Shown: positions 46,130-56,127, counted from the stretch's first letter. The stretch: 64,000 nt of DNA from Sphingobacterium puteale (GCF_003627955.1 NZ_RBWS01000013.1:124001-188000), one strand, 5' to 3'. Translations and numbers: made by a program. Notes: generated by a model not told the origin, from the sequence alone.

Positions 46130-46137
46130 TAGTTTTG
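46130..46137 (+). promoter_or_regulatory. -7 element before the outer-membrane barrel gene
   Basis: TAGTTTTG fits TAnnTTTG, about 100 bp upstream of the start at 46240. The -33 region is weak. Confidence 0.4.
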
Positions 46138-46239
46138 TATGCGAATAAAAGCAAAGAACATTTAATTACAGGAGTCAAAAAACTCAAAGATTTCACAAAA
46201 ACTAAATAAACATTAGTTTCTCAATTTTATAGGTTGACC

Positions 46240-47565
46240 ATGCAGAAACGCTTTATAAGCTCTCTAAGAAATAAATCCCTCCAACTGTTGTTAGCAGGTG
46301 GAATTTTAGCTAGTTCTACTACCGCATTTGCCCAAAAAACAACATCAGCTTCGCCATATTCTCAACTGGGAATAGGTCAAATCCGTGAAGATTTATTGCC
46401 TCAGTACAGAGCTATGGGGGGAATTAATACAGGTATCCGTACATTTGACGGAGTATACAATACCAACCCGAGCAATCCTGCGTCTTACTCTGCAGCACGC
46501 GTGAGTGTTTTTGATGCCGGTCTATATGGCAACTATACGCAACTCAAATCCACTACCAGAGCGGACAACACCGCTGATTTTGCTTTTAGCCATATCACGA
46601 TGACTTTTCCAATGAAAAAGTTCGGCGGTATCAGTATGGGTATATTGCCATTCTCGGATGTTGGTTACCGAACAAGTTCGCCGGAGGGTATTAATTCCGA
46701 AATCTATAACAAGGTATTTACTGGTGAAGGCGGTCTGACAAAAGCTTACGCCGGATGGGGTGTACGTGTTTACAAAGGGTTGAGCATCGGTGCGAATATG
46801 TCGTACCTATTCGGAACCTTAAATGACTATAGCCGTGTTGAATTTCCGGTCACCTCCGGAGCTTTAAACCCCCAACGCCAGAATAAGCGTGAAATCCAAG
46901 GTATTATCTTTGATTACGGTTTACAATATGAACAGCCTCTAGGAAAAGAGCATGTATTGAGCTTCGGTTATTCAGGATCACTGAACAACGATATCAAGGA
47001 ACGCACAACAATTATCGACACAAGGACCGCTCCATCATCTGATCCAGACAATCAAAATATTCCGATCGATACGACCTACATGTCCGATCGTATCAGCCGA
47101 CATTTAACCCTTCCCTTAAAACACAATGTGGGGGTTACACTTGCTCGAAATGGCAAATGGCTAGTCGGGGCAGATTTCAAATATGCAGACTGGTCGAGAT
47201 TTCAGGTCAGAAGTGGTGAAAATAGACTCCGCAAAAATTATGGTGTAGCTCTTGGTGGACAATTGACTCCGGACAGATCGTCTCTTAACTATTTAAAACA
47301 GGTAGACTATCGTCTTGGATTCAGATACAACAAAACACAGTATTTTCAGGCCGGTGAAAACATCAATGATATGGCTGTAACTGTAGGTGTGGGATTACCA
47401 TTAGCTAGAACGCTGTATTTAGGTGCATTTTCAAAAGTCAATTTATCGGCAGAATTCGGACAGATGGGAAAAGCAGCCAATGGTCTCCTACGGGAACGTT
47501 ATATCAACTTCAATATTGGCTTTACACTCAATGACCGCTGGTTTAGAAGAAACCCAATTGATTAG
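46240..47565 (+). CDS. Outer-membrane beta-barrel protein
   Basis: About 441 aa. Signal peptide ending near TTAFAQ, then a beta-rich body with alternating hydrophobic strands (YSQLGIGQIREDLLPQYRAM, NPASYSAARVSVFD, NMSYLFGTLND). It resembles FadL/OmpP1-type barrels, ending in aromatic strand residues. Its stop is 4 bases from the lptC start, so the pair is coupled; involvement in outer-membrane lipid or LPS handling is a guess from context. Confidence 0.75.
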   Translation: MQKRFISSLRNKSLQLLLAGGILASSTTAFAQKTTSASPYSQLGIGQIREDLLPQYRAMGGINTGIRTFDGVYNTNPSNPASYSAARVSVFDAGLYGNYTQLKSTTRADNTADFAFSHITMTFPMKKFGGISMGILPFSDVGYRTSSPEGINSEIYNKVFTGEGGLTKAYAGWGVRVYKGLSIGANMSYLFGTLNDYSRVEFPVTSGALNPQRQNKREIQGIIFDYGLQYEQPLGKEHVLSFGYSGSLNNDIKERTTIIDTRTAPSSDPDNQNIPIDTTYMSDRISRHLTLPLKHNVGVTLARNGKWLVGADFKYADWSRFQVRSGENRLRKNYGVALGGQLTPDRSSLNYLKQVDYRLGFRYNKTQYFQAGENINDMAVTVGVGLPLARTLYLGAFSKVNLSAEFGQMGKAANGLLRERYINFNIGFTLNDRWFRRNPID

Positions 47566-47569
47566 CATA

Positions 47570-48193
47570 ATGGTACGCAAAGTATTCGCAAGTTCCATAT
47601 TTCAAAATATATCGCCCCTGGTAATTCTATTTTTGCTAGGGGCGCTCTTATTGACCTCCTGTGAGCCGGACCTAAAGGAAGTTGACCGGATCGCTAATCT
47701 AAAAAAAGAGGAAGCCGTGGATATCTCACGTCATGTGGATATCATCTATAGTGATTCAACCCGGGTCAAAGCCAACCTCACGGCCCCCGAAATGCGGATC
47801 AGACACGATAGCACTGAAATCTATGAATTTCCAAAGAGCATAAAAATCATATTCTATGATGAAAACCTCAAGGAAACCCAACGTATTACTTCTGACCATG
47901 CCGTCCGGAGAGAAAAAGAAAAAACAACGATCTTTACCAAAAATGTGGTCGTGACCATGGCTGATGGATCTATTCTGAAAACGGAGGAAATCGTCTATGA
48001 CGAAGGTGCAAAAGATCCTAATAGGACTTTTTACAACAACCTTCCTGTTCAGGCTTTCTTCAAGGATCAACGTGGCAACTTACAGGGTTCTTCTTTTAGT
48101 TCGGACAAGGATCTGCTCCATGCCAACATACAGAATGCGACCGGTGTTGTCATTATCAAGGACAATAGTCTATTTCCATCGATAGGGAGATAG
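47570..48193 (+). CDS. lptC: LPS export lipoprotein LptC
   Basis: 207 aa from ATG at 47570 (the frame is open upstream, inside the previous gene). Lipobox LLTSC, then the beta-jellyroll of LptC: VDIIYSDSTRVKANLTAPEM, FYDENLKETQRITSDHAVR, VVVTMADGSILKTEEIVYD. It bridges the LptBFG complex to LptA in the periplasm. The lipoprotein form is usual in Bacteroidota. Confidence 0.9.
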   Translation: MVRKVFASSIFQNISPLVILFLLGALLLTSCEPDLKEVDRIANLKKEEAVDISRHVDIIYSDSTRVKANLTAPEMRIRHDSTEIYEFPKSIKIIFYDENLKETQRITSDHAVRREKEKTTIFTKNVVVTMADGSILKTEEIVYDEGAKDPNRTFYNNLPVQAFFKDQRGNLQGSSFSSDKDLLHANIQNATGVVIIKDNSLFPSIGR

Positions 48194-48482
48194 CTCGTAT
48201 GTGCAAGTCCCACAGGCACGCGAAGTGGTCTGAGCAATTAAAGCCCCGGAAAATACAAGTAACTCAACAACAGAACCCTTGCGGCCTATTGGCATCGCCT
48301 GATTGAGAGATTTTCAATAAAAAAACAGCAGCATACAAATAGTTTTCAAATTTGTTTTATTACATTCAGGAAAATATTCCGTTTTTTTTTATAAAAATTG
48401 TATCTTGCACCGCATTTTGCTATGCTATGCATAAATTAACGAAATACAAGTATTTACACAATATAAACACAATAAGCAGACT

Positions 48483-50588
48483 ATGGGATTAATGGGCTTT
48501 TTGCGTAACAAAGCTGGTGTCATATTGACCGCAGCGATGGCTATCGCAATTTTAGCATTTTTACTAGGCGATGTCGTTCGAGGAGGAGCCCCTTTTTGGG
48601 CGAGACATCAAAATCGTGTAGGGGAAGTCAACGGAACAGAAATTGAGTATCCTGCGTTCAACCAACAAGTGGAACAGGCCGAAGAAATGTTCAAACAACA
48701 AATGGGCGGTGCAGTTACTCCTCAAATGAGAACTTATGCCGTACAACAGGTTTGGAATCAATTCCTATCCAGAGAGATCTTGAAAAAAGAGATTGAAAAA
48801 ATCGGTTTGACAGTAGGTAAAGATGAATTAAATGATCTAGTAAAAGGACCAAATCCTTCTCCTCAGATCGTACAAGCATTTACCAATCCGCAAACAGGAC
48901 AGTTTGACCATGGCCAATTGATGACTTTTATAAGTCAAATGAATACATCCGGTAACCAAGCAGTGGCCCAGCAATGGGAGGTTCTACTTGAAGGTGTAAG
49001 AGACGAACGCCTAAGCAGCAAGTATGGCGAATTGCTTTCGAACAGTGTTTACGTAACTTCATTGGAAGCTAACGAAGAATATCAGGAACGCAATAAATTG
49101 GCCAATTTCAAATACATCCTTTTAGACTATGCTTCTGTAAAAGATGCTGAAGCGAAAGTGACCGATGCGGATTTCCAGGAATACTACAATGAGCATAAAA
49201 ATATGTTCAAAACACAAGAGGAAACACGTGCGATCCAATACGTTACTGTAGATGCAAAACCTCTTGCTAAAGATTCATTAGCTGTCAAAGAAGCGATCGA
49301 CAAGTTAAAACAAGATCTTATTGTTGCGAAGGATGATTCACTATTTGCTTCCATCAATTCGGACAATAAATATCCATTCACCTATGTGAAAAAAGGCCAA
49401 TTGAGTCCATCCTTGGATTCTGTAGTCTTCAACGTAGCTGCAGGTACTACAGTAGGTCCGTTCTTGAGCAACAATGCTTACGAAATTGCAAAAGTAGTTT
49501 CAACAGTCGTAGGACCGGATTCAGTAAAAGCTTCGCACATTCTATTGGATGCTACCGCCGAAGGTGGTGTGGACAAAGCATTGGCAAAAGCGGATTCTAT
49601 CAAAGGCTTAATCCAAAAAGGCGATAACTTTGCAGCATTAGCTGTCCAGTTCAGCAGTGATCCGGGCAGTAAAACAAATGGTGGTGAGCTAGGTACTTTT
49701 ACAAGAGGCCGCATGGTACCTGAATTTGAAAAAGCAGTATTTGAAGGCAAAACCGGAGACATTAAAGTGGTAAAATCCCAGTTTGGCGTACATATTATCA
49801 AAATCGAAAAACAGATCGGTACAGCGAAATACGCGAAAGTTGCGATCATCGACAAGGTAATCAACAGTGGTAAAGAAACCCTAAACAATGCGCATAGCAA
49901 AGCGACAGCATTCTTATCTGCAGCTACTGCACAAAACTTTGCACAAGAGGCTAAAAAACTTGGTTTGGAAGCGCGCACAGCATCACGTGTTACAGCAATG
50001 GACAATGTGCTTGATGGTACTGAAGCGCCACGTGATTTGATAAAATGGGCTTTTGAAGCTAAAAAAGGTGATATTTCCGACAAAGTCTTTGAAACCGAAA
50101 CTTCTTATATCTTAGCGAGCCTAGTGGATGTACAACCCAAAGGGGTGCTTTCTTTGGACGCGGTGAAAAAAGACATTGAGCCTGCAGTTAAAAATAAGGT
50201 TAAAGCGAAAGTATTAAAAGAAAGATTTGCAAAAGCTTTGGCTGGAGCTTCTTCCATTGACCAAGTGGCTCAAAAAGTGGGCAAATCGGCGATCCATGTG
50301 GAGAATGTGGTATTTGCCAACCCTGTTATTCCGGGTGTAGCCTTGGAAAATGCAGTAGTAGGTACTGTATTTGGACTTCAACCAAACAAACCTTCGAAAG
50401 CTATTGAAGGGAACACAGGTGTGTATGTCGTGCAGGTGAATGGTTTCACAAACCCATCAGCGATCTCTGACATCAACGGACAAAAGAAACAAATGCTTGC
50501 CGCTAAGGCACAACGCGCTTGGGGATCTATTTTCCGCGCATTGCAAGACAAAGCTGAAATCATTGACAATAGAGTGAAATTCTTTTAG
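48483..50588 (+). CDS. ppiD: PpiD-like periplasmic folding chaperone / peptidylprolyl isomerase
   Basis: 701 aa. An N-terminal anchor (residues about 12-32, GVILTAAMAIAILAFLLG), a SurA-N-like chaperone region (about 40-330), a parvulin rotamase domain (about 345-455: VKASHILLDATAEGG, GDNFAALAVQFSSDPGSK, NGGELGTFTRGRMVPEFE) and a C-terminal second parvulin-like part. Folds envelope proteins at the periplasmic side. Ends at a strong terminator. Confidence 0.94.
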   Translation: MGLMGFLRNKAGVILTAAMAIAILAFLLGDVVRGGAPFWARHQNRVGEVNGTEIEYPAFNQQVEQAEEMFKQQMGGAVTPQMRTYAVQQVWNQFLSREILKKEIEKIGLTVGKDELNDLVKGPNPSPQIVQAFTNPQTGQFDHGQLMTFISQMNTSGNQAVAQQWEVLLEGVRDERLSSKYGELLSNSVYVTSLEANEEYQERNKLANFKYILLDYASVKDAEAKVTDADFQEYYNEHKNMFKTQEETRAIQYVTVDAKPLAKDSLAVKEAIDKLKQDLIVAKDDSLFASINSDNKYPFTYVKKGQLSPSLDSVVFNVAAGTTVGPFLSNNAYEIAKVVSTVVGPDSVKASHILLDATAEGGVDKALAKADSIKGLIQKGDNFAALAVQFSSDPGSKTNGGELGTFTRGRMVPEFEKAVFEGKTGDIKVVKSQFGVHIIKIEKQIGTAKYAKVAIIDKVINSGKETLNNAHSKATAFLSAATAQNFAQEAKKLGLEARTASRVTAMDNVLDGTEAPRDLIKWAFEAKKGDISDKVFETETSYILASLVDVQPKGVLSLDAVKKDIEPAVKNKVKAKVLKERFAKALAGASSIDQVAQKVGKSAIHVENVVFANPVIPGVALENAVVGTVFGLQPNKPSKAIEGNTGVYVVQVNGFTNPSAISDINGQKKQMLAAKAQRAWGSIFRALQDKAEIIDNRVKFF

Positions 50589-50610
50589 AAGATTTTTAAG
50601 TAAATTTGTA

Positions 50611-50639
50611 GCCGGACGAATTATCGTCCGGCTTTTTTT
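50611..50639 (+). terminator. Terminator after the ppiD gene
   Basis: GCCGGACG (50611-50618) pairs with CGTCCGGC (50625-50632), then TTTTTTT. Confidence 0.88.
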
Positions 50640-50651
50640 GATAAAATAACT

Positions 50652-51197
50652 ATGGAAATTCAAACAAATATTGTCAATAAAGTTGCGCAAAGTGGATTGA
50701 TGACCGTTGATCTGGCGGATTATCATCCGAAGACCGACAACGTCCTATATGATATCAAGGATAATTTGTTCCATGGTCTGATGTTACGGGAAAAAGATTT
50801 CCGCGAGTTCATCAAAACACATGACTGGTCACTGTATACTAACAAACATGTTGCCATCACCTGTACCGCTGATGCTATTGTACCCACATGGGCCTATATG
50901 CTGCTGGCAAATAAGCTAGAACCTCATGCCGCTACTGTTATCTTCGGAGATTTAGATGAGCTCGTACGCATACAGTATGCCGCCGCTATTGACCAAATTG
51001 ACATGGAGCAGTTTCGCGATCAACGGGTGGTCGTGAAGGGCTGTGGAGACACCTTCATTCCGGAATCGTCATTTGTTCAGTTCACGGTAAAACTTAGCAA
51101 AGTAGCTAAAAGTATTATGTACGGGGAACCCTGTTCCACAGTTCCAGTTTTTAAAAGAAGTCCTCAAGCGCCAAAAGCAGCTGACAAACAAGTATAA
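50652..51197 (+). CDS. DUF2480-family protein
   Basis: 181 aa, soluble. Matches DUF2480: IVNKVAQSGLMTVDLADY, LFHGLMLREKDFREFIKTHDW, ADAIVPTWAYMLLANKLEP, VVVKGCGDTFIPESSFVQ. A conserved Cys/Asp pair (KGCGD) and His residues may bind metal. It is a Bacteroidota family without an assigned activity. It starts 12 bp after the ppiD terminator. Confidence 0.93.
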   Translation: MEIQTNIVNKVAQSGLMTVDLADYHPKTDNVLYDIKDNLFHGLMLREKDFREFIKTHDWSLYTNKHVAITCTADAIVPTWAYMLLANKLEPHAATVIFGDLDELVRIQYAAAIDQIDMEQFRDQRVVVKGCGDTFIPESSFVQFTVKLSKVAKSIMYGEPCSTVPVFKRSPQAPKAADKQV

Positions 51198-51292
51198 GCA
51201 GCTGGCTCATGTGGGTTTCATCACCTTAAAAAGACAATTTATTCTGATGAAATTAACATTTCTTTTCAAACAATTTTCGTAAACTTACGTAC

Positions 51293-52078
51293 ATGAAACT
51301 TATATCGACATTGCTCCTATACTTATCAGTTTTTGTAAGTACAGTTTTCGCTCAGGATTTACCCCATTTAAAGGAATCGGCATTTAAAGGTGGAGAGAAA
51401 TTAAAGTACAAACTCCGCTATGGTATAATTTCCGCAGCAACGGGAACGTTGACTGTCGGTGATACAAAAGACGGATTTGGGAATCCTTCCTTTCATCTGT
51501 ATGCCGCTGGTAAAACAGCTGGAGCATTTGCCATTTATACCGTAAGAAACGAATATAATTCGTATATCAATAGTAAGACATTCTTACCTTACTATTATAC
51601 GGAAAACATCCGTGAAGGTGGTTACAGAAGGAACGATAAAGTACGTTTCAATCAGGATACACATACAGTGGTCGGTAATAAGGGAACATTTACATCCAAG
51701 GTGGATCAAACCTTTGATTTGCTGTCCTCCTACTACTTTGCCCGTAATTTGGACTTAAGTTCGGTAAAGCCCGGGGAATCCTTTAAACTGACCTATTTCC
51801 TGAATGACGAAATTGCCACACTGGGCATTCAGTATATCGGAATCGAAAAAATAAAAACCGAATTGGGTACATTGGAGTGCCTTAAATTCAGTCCCGAAAT
51901 TAAACCGGGGCGTATCTTTAAAAAAAATAGCAAGCTATACCTTTGGGTAACCAACGATGGTAACCGCATTCCTGTGAAGGCCAATGTCGATATATTAATT
52001 GGCTCTGTCACTTTAGAACTCCTGGAAGCAAGCGGACTAAAATATAAATTGGGCCAAAAAGCAAGCTACTCAAAATAA
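51293..52078 (+). CDS. DUF3108-domain exported protein
   Basis: 261 aa with a signal peptide ending near TVFAQ. Beta-rich DUF3108 fold: FKGGEKLKYKLRYGIISAATG, then GGYRRNDKVRFNQ and SSYYFARNLDL, ending in a VTNDGNRIPVKANVDI region. Likely periplasmic or outer-membrane-associated; function unknown. It is six bases upstream of the DUF3109 gene. Confidence 0.9.
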   Translation: MKLISTLLLYLSVFVSTVFAQDLPHLKESAFKGGEKLKYKLRYGIISAATGTLTVGDTKDGFGNPSFHLYAAGKTAGAFAIYTVRNEYNSYINSKTFLPYYYTENIREGGYRRNDKVRFNQDTHTVVGNKGTFTSKVDQTFDLLSSYYFARNLDLSSVKPGESFKLTYFLNDEIATLGIQYIGIEKIKTELGTLECLKFSPEIKPGRIFKKNSKLYLWVTNDGNRIPVKANVDILIGSVTLELLEASGLKYKLGQKASYSK

Positions 52079-52083
52079 ATAGA

Positions 52084-52647
52084 ATGATTGAAGTAGGAAA
52101 TGTGTTGGTACACGAAGATCTGATCAATAATGACTTTGTGTGCAATCTATCAAAATGTAAAGGTATATGCTGTATCGAAGGAGATTCGGGAGCACCTTTG
52201 CTGGAAAGCGAAAAGGCAGTATTGGAAGAGATATATCCCAAGGTAAAGCCATATATGACCGAGAAAGGTATCAAGGCTATCGAAGAACAAGGCAAATACG
52301 TCGTCGATGTAGATGGTGATCTAACCACAACATGTGTTGATGGCAACAAAGAATGTGCGTACGTCACCTGGGAAAATGGTATTACCAAATGTGCTATAGA
52401 GAAGGCTTATGAATTAGGAGAAGTTCACTGGCGGAAACCAGTCTCCTGTCACCTCTATCCTATCCGGACGACGCATTATCCAGAATTTGACGTACTTCAT
52501 TACGACCGCTGGCATATCTGTAAAGATGCCTGTAGTTTTGGAAAGGAACTTCAGGTGCCAGTCTATAAATTTCTAAAGGATCCCCTGATCCGCACCTATG
52601 GCGAAGAATGGTACAAAAATCTTGAGCGGGCAGTCGACGAGTTGTAA
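52084..52647 (+). CDS. DUF3109-family cysteine-rich protein
   Basis: 187 aa. Cys pattern CNLSKCKGICC, CVDGNKECAY, TKCAIEKA, VSCHLYPIR and ICKDACSFG fits a metal- or iron-sulfur-binding YkgJ-like fold. Cytoplasmic. Bacteroidota family of unknown function; order DUF3108-DUF3109-polyprenyl synthase suggests cotranscription. Confidence 0.92.
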   Translation: MIEVGNVLVHEDLINNDFVCNLSKCKGICCIEGDSGAPLLESEKAVLEEIYPKVKPYMTEKGIKAIEEQGKYVVDVDGDLTTTCVDGNKECAYVTWENGITKCAIEKAYELGEVHWRKPVSCHLYPIRTTHYPEFDVLHYDRWHICKDACSFGKELQVPVYKFLKDPLIRTYGEEWYKNLERAVDEL

Positions 52648-52697
52648 CAAAATCACTATCTTTAAGCTTTAACTTTTTTGGTATTTCATTCCAATTC

Positions 52698-53669
52698 ATG
52701 TCAAAATTAACAGAGATCCAACGCCCTATTATCCACGAACTTGAGGCTTTTGAAAAGAAATTCAAAGCATCGATGAAAAGCTCCGTTCCATTGTTGGACC
52801 GTATCACGCAATATCTGATCAAACGCAAAGGCAAACAAATGCGGCCAATGTTTGTCTTTTTCTCAGCGGGCATCTGCAATGGGATTAATGAATCGACTTA
52901 CCGGGGCGCCGCTTTGGTTGAATTATTACATACAGCTTCACTGGTGCATGATGATGTTGTTGATAACTCGTATGAACGTAGGGGCTTCTTTTCCATCAAT
53001 GCACTCTGGAAAAATAAGATCGCGGTGCTGGTAGGTGATTTCTTGCTTTCAAGAGGTTTGTTGCTTTCTGTAAAACATCAGGATTATCACCTGTTAAAAA
53101 TTGTTTCAGAAGCAGTTGACCAAATGAGTGAAGGTGAATTACTTCAGATCGAAAAGGCCCGCAAACTGGATATCGAAGAATCCATTTACTTTGAAGTCAT
53201 ACGGAAAAAAACAGCTTCGTTAATCGCATCCTGTTGTGCCTGCGGCTCGGCTTCATCCAATGCAGATCCAGAGACGGTGAACAAACTCCATCAATTTGGC
53301 GAAAAAATTGGCATTGCATTTCAGATTAAAGATGACTTGTTTGATTTTGGATTAGATGATGTAGGAAAACCGCTCGGCAATGATATCAGAGAGAAAAAGA
53401 TGACTTTACCCTTGATTCATGCCTTAAATCAGACAAGTTCCAGCGAAAAGCGGAGGATCATCAATCTGGTTCGAAACCATAATGAAGATCCGAAAAAGGT
53501 TGCTGAAGTGATTGATTTTGTACGCAACAGCGGTGGGCTGGAATACGCAACGCACAAAATGCTGGAATACCAACAAGATGCTTTTCGGATCCTGGAGGAT
53601 TTCCCTGATAACGAATACAAAGAAGGATTATTACAATTGGTAAAATATACAACAGAAAGAAAAAAATAA
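52698..53669 (+). CDS. Long-chain polyprenyl diphosphate synthase
   Basis: 323 aa, all-helical isoprenyl synthase. First Asp-rich motif in LVHDDVVDNSYERRG, second in QIKDDLFDF; KRKGKQMRPMFVF binds the allylic substrate. Small residues (Ala, Ser) at positions -5 and -4 before the first motif favour a long product, so the quinone side chain (menaquinone) is likely. The stop overlaps the next start by one base (TAATG). Confidence 0.92.
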   Translation: MSKLTEIQRPIIHELEAFEKKFKASMKSSVPLLDRITQYLIKRKGKQMRPMFVFFSAGICNGINESTYRGAALVELLHTASLVHDDVVDNSYERRGFFSINALWKNKIAVLVGDFLLSRGLLLSVKHQDYHLLKIVSEAVDQMSEGELLQIEKARKLDIEESIYFEVIRKKTASLIASCCACGSASSNADPETVNKLHQFGEKIGIAFQIKDDLFDFGLDDVGKPLGNDIREKKMTLPLIHALNQTSSSEKRRIINLVRNHNEDPKKVAEVIDFVRNSGGLEYATHKMLEYQQDAFRILEDFPDNEYKEGLLQLVKYTTERKK

Positions 53670-54721
53670 TGAGTCACGAATTAATGTTTTTTGGAGGTTT
53701 TTTAATCTTCATTGCACTGATGCTAGCCATTGACCTTGGATTATTCTCCAAGGGTGATAAGCCTGTTAGCTTAAAGACTGCAGCAATTATGAGCGCAGTA
53801 TGGGTATTGTTCTCTTTAGGCTTCTATTGGCTACTACGCCATTATGGATTTGAATTGCATAATATCCATGATTTAAATCATCTACAAGAAGTCATCACCA
53901 AACATCACCACGAGATCAAAATTATTCCCGGCGATCTGGCGGCAAGTTTAGACGTCTATAATAAAAACTTGGGTTTGGAATATTTGACAGGTTATGTGGT
54001 TGAATATGCACTTTCTGTGGATAATATTTTCGTAATGGTACTCCTGTTCACTTCATTTGGAATTCCTGAACGCTATTATCATAAAGTTTTGGTCTGGGGT
54101 ATTTTGGGTGCAATCATTATGCGGTTCTTATTTATTTTCCTAGGGGCAACCCTGATCGCTAAATTTGGCTGGATTCTATATGTCTTTGGTGCTTTCCTAG
54201 TCTTCACTGGTGTCAAAATGTTTATCAACCGCAATCAAGAGGAAGAAGTCGATCCGCAAAACCACCCTGTTGTCAAATTTGCCTCTAAATATTTTAAGGT
54301 AACACCAAAATTGGATGGTGGTCATTTTTTCCATATCGAGAATGGTGTAAAATACATGACCCCCTTATTCTTGGTCTTATTAGTAATTGAATTCACTGAT
54401 CTTATTTTCGCAGTGGATTCTATCCCTGCCATTTTCTCGGTGACCAAAGATCCGTATGTGGTGTTCTTCTCAAATATCTTCGCCATCCTGGGATTACGCT
54501 CCATGTTCTTCTTATTGGTCAATATTATTCATAAATTCCAATATTTAAAAGTTGGTCTGGCATTTTTATTAGTCTTTATTGGTTTGAAGATGTTATTGCA
54601 TCACTGGCTGGCAGAAGTTGGCTTTACAACGACACATTCTCTGATTGTGATCATCAGTATACTTGCCTTAAGCATTATTGCTTCGCTGCTCTTTCCTAAG
54701 CACAAAGAAATTGCAGAATAA
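53669..54721 (+). CDS. TerC/Alx-family membrane protein
   Basis: 350 aa with about eight to nine membrane segments. Conserved acidic membrane motifs EYALSVDNIFVMVLLF and IEFTDLIFAVDSIPAI mark TerC/Alx proteins; these are involved in manganese export or in loading metal onto exported proteins. There is no yybP-ykoY riboswitch, as the gene overlaps the upstream synthase gene. A terminator pair follows. Confidence 0.93.
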   Translation: MSHELMFFGGFLIFIALMLAIDLGLFSKGDKPVSLKTAAIMSAVWVLFSLGFYWLLRHYGFELHNIHDLNHLQEVITKHHHEIKIIPGDLAASLDVYNKNLGLEYLTGYVVEYALSVDNIFVMVLLFTSFGIPERYYHKVLVWGILGAIIMRFLFIFLGATLIAKFGWILYVFGAFLVFTGVKMFINRNQEEEVDPQNHPVVKFASKYFKVTPKLDGGHFFHIENGVKYMTPLFLVLLVIEFTDLIFAVDSIPAIFSVTKDPYVVFFSNIFAILGLRSMFFLLVNIIHKFQYLKVGLAFLLVFIGLKMLLHHWLAEVGFTTTHSLIVIISILALSIIASLLFPKHKEIAE

Positions 54722-54731
54722 ACATACAAAC

Positions 54732-54764
54732 AAAGGGTCGTAAAAATTACGGCCCTTTGCTTTT
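54732..54764 (+). terminator. Terminator after the TerC gene
   Basis: AAAGGGTCGTAA and TTACGGCCCTTT form a 12-bp stem (one G-T pair), then GCTTTT. A second shorter hairpin, GGCTG/CAGCC with a T-run, lies at about 54812-54833. Confidence 0.75.
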
Positions 54765-54920
54765 CAATAGTTTAAGCCTAGTTTTTACGCCTATAAGCCA
54801 ACCTAAAAAAGGGCTGAATAACAGCCTCTTTTTAAGAACAATTATTTTACAGAGGAATTTACCTTACTAAATTTAATTTATTTAATTTAGCACCACTTTA
54901 AATTAACAAAATACGAACAA

Positions 54921-56108
54921 ATGAATTGGAATAAATCGATTGTACTAGCCGCGTCTCTTTTTGCAGCTTCATTCCAAGTACAAGCACAGGACAATTTGAT
55001 CAATGCCTTAAAAGCAAATCAAAATGACAATAGCAAATCTGGGTTTACATTTACAGAAGTTATCAATTTAGGTAACACCTCGATCAAGGATCAAGGTTCT
55101 TCAGGTACATGTTGGTCTTATTCAGGAAACTCGTTTTTAGAATCCGAGATGATCCGTATGGGTAAAAAACCTGTGGAGATCTCTCAGATATATACAGCAC
55201 GTAATACGTATTTAGATAAAGCACGTACTTATGTACGTCTTCATGGCGGATTATCTCTGGGCGAAGGCGGTCAATTCCACGATGTGCTGAATTCATTCCG
55301 CAAATATGGTACGATGCCCCAATCGGCCTATACTGGTCTACACTATGGCAGCACACGCAATAACTTTGGTGAAATGACCTCTATGCTTGACGCAATGTTA
55401 GGTTCGATTGTAAAAGGTAAAACTTTGACTCCGAACTGGGAAAAAGCCTATACGGCAGCAATGGACTCTTACTTAGGTGAAGTTCCTGAAAAATTCGATT
55501 ACAACGGTAAATCATATACGCCACGTACATTCGCAGACCAGGTCATTGGTATCAATCCAGATGATTATGTTGGCATTGCCTCAGTTACTGACCACCCTTA
55601 TTACAGCCAATTTGTTCTTTTAATTCCCGACAACTGGTCATTTGACCGTTTTTATAACGTCAAAATGAACGATTTAACGGACATCATCGATAATGCTTTA
55701 CAAAAAGGGTATACTGTTGCATGGGCAACTGACGTGTCAGAAAAAGGATTCTCCTGGAAAAACGGCGTTGCTTATGTACCGGAAAAACCATTCGAACAAA
55801 TGAGCGAGCAAGAAAAAGCCAGCATGTTTGTAGGCCCTAAACCAGAAATGAAAATTACGCCAGAGGAGCGCCAGAAAGCTTTCGACAATTGGCAAACAAC
55901 AGATGATCACGGTATGCATATCGTAGGTCTGGTGAAAGATCAAACCGGAAAAGAATACTATATCGTTAAAAACTCCTGGGGAACATCCAATGACTACAAA
56001 GGATATCTGTATGCTTCCAAAGAATTTGTACGCTATAAAACAACATCTTTACTGTTACATAAAGATGGTCTGACCAAAGATTTAAAATCAAAGATAAATA
56101 TCAAATAA
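54921..56108 (+). CDS. C1-family cysteine peptidase (bleomycin hydrolase-like)
   Basis: 395 aa with a signal peptide ending near VQAQD, so exported, unlike cytoplasmic PepC. Catalytic Cys64 in QGSSGTCWSYSGN; the His aligned to the THAM of bleomycin hydrolase is H330 in TDDHGMHIVG; Asn351 is in VKNSWGT. Aminopeptidase activity on peptides is likely in the periplasm. Own unit with a terminator. Confidence 0.92.
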   Translation: MNWNKSIVLAASLFAASFQVQAQDNLINALKANQNDNSKSGFTFTEVINLGNTSIKDQGSSGTCWSYSGNSFLESEMIRMGKKPVEISQIYTARNTYLDKARTYVRLHGGLSLGEGGQFHDVLNSFRKYGTMPQSAYTGLHYGSTRNNFGEMTSMLDAMLGSIVKGKTLTPNWEKAYTAAMDSYLGEVPEKFDYNGKSYTPRTFADQVIGINPDDYVGIASVTDHPYYSQFVLLIPDNWSFDRFYNVKMNDLTDIIDNALQKGYTVAWATDVSEKGFSWKNGVAYVPEKPFEQMSEQEKASMFVGPKPEMKITPEERQKAFDNWQTTDDHGMHIVGLVKDQTGKEYYIVKNSWGTSNDYKGYLYASKEFVRYKTTSLLLHKDGLTKDLKSKINIK

Positions 56109-56127
56109 GCGATTTAAAGACCCTTTA

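Noticed and set aside
49478-50083. Minus-strand 201-codon frame inside the ppiD gene
   Set aside because: Antisense shadow with no family pattern opposite a clear parvulin domain.
54722-54920. Manganese riboswitch for TerC/Alx
   Set aside because: The TerC gene overlaps the upstream synthase stop by one base, so no leader exists; the hairpins after it are terminators.
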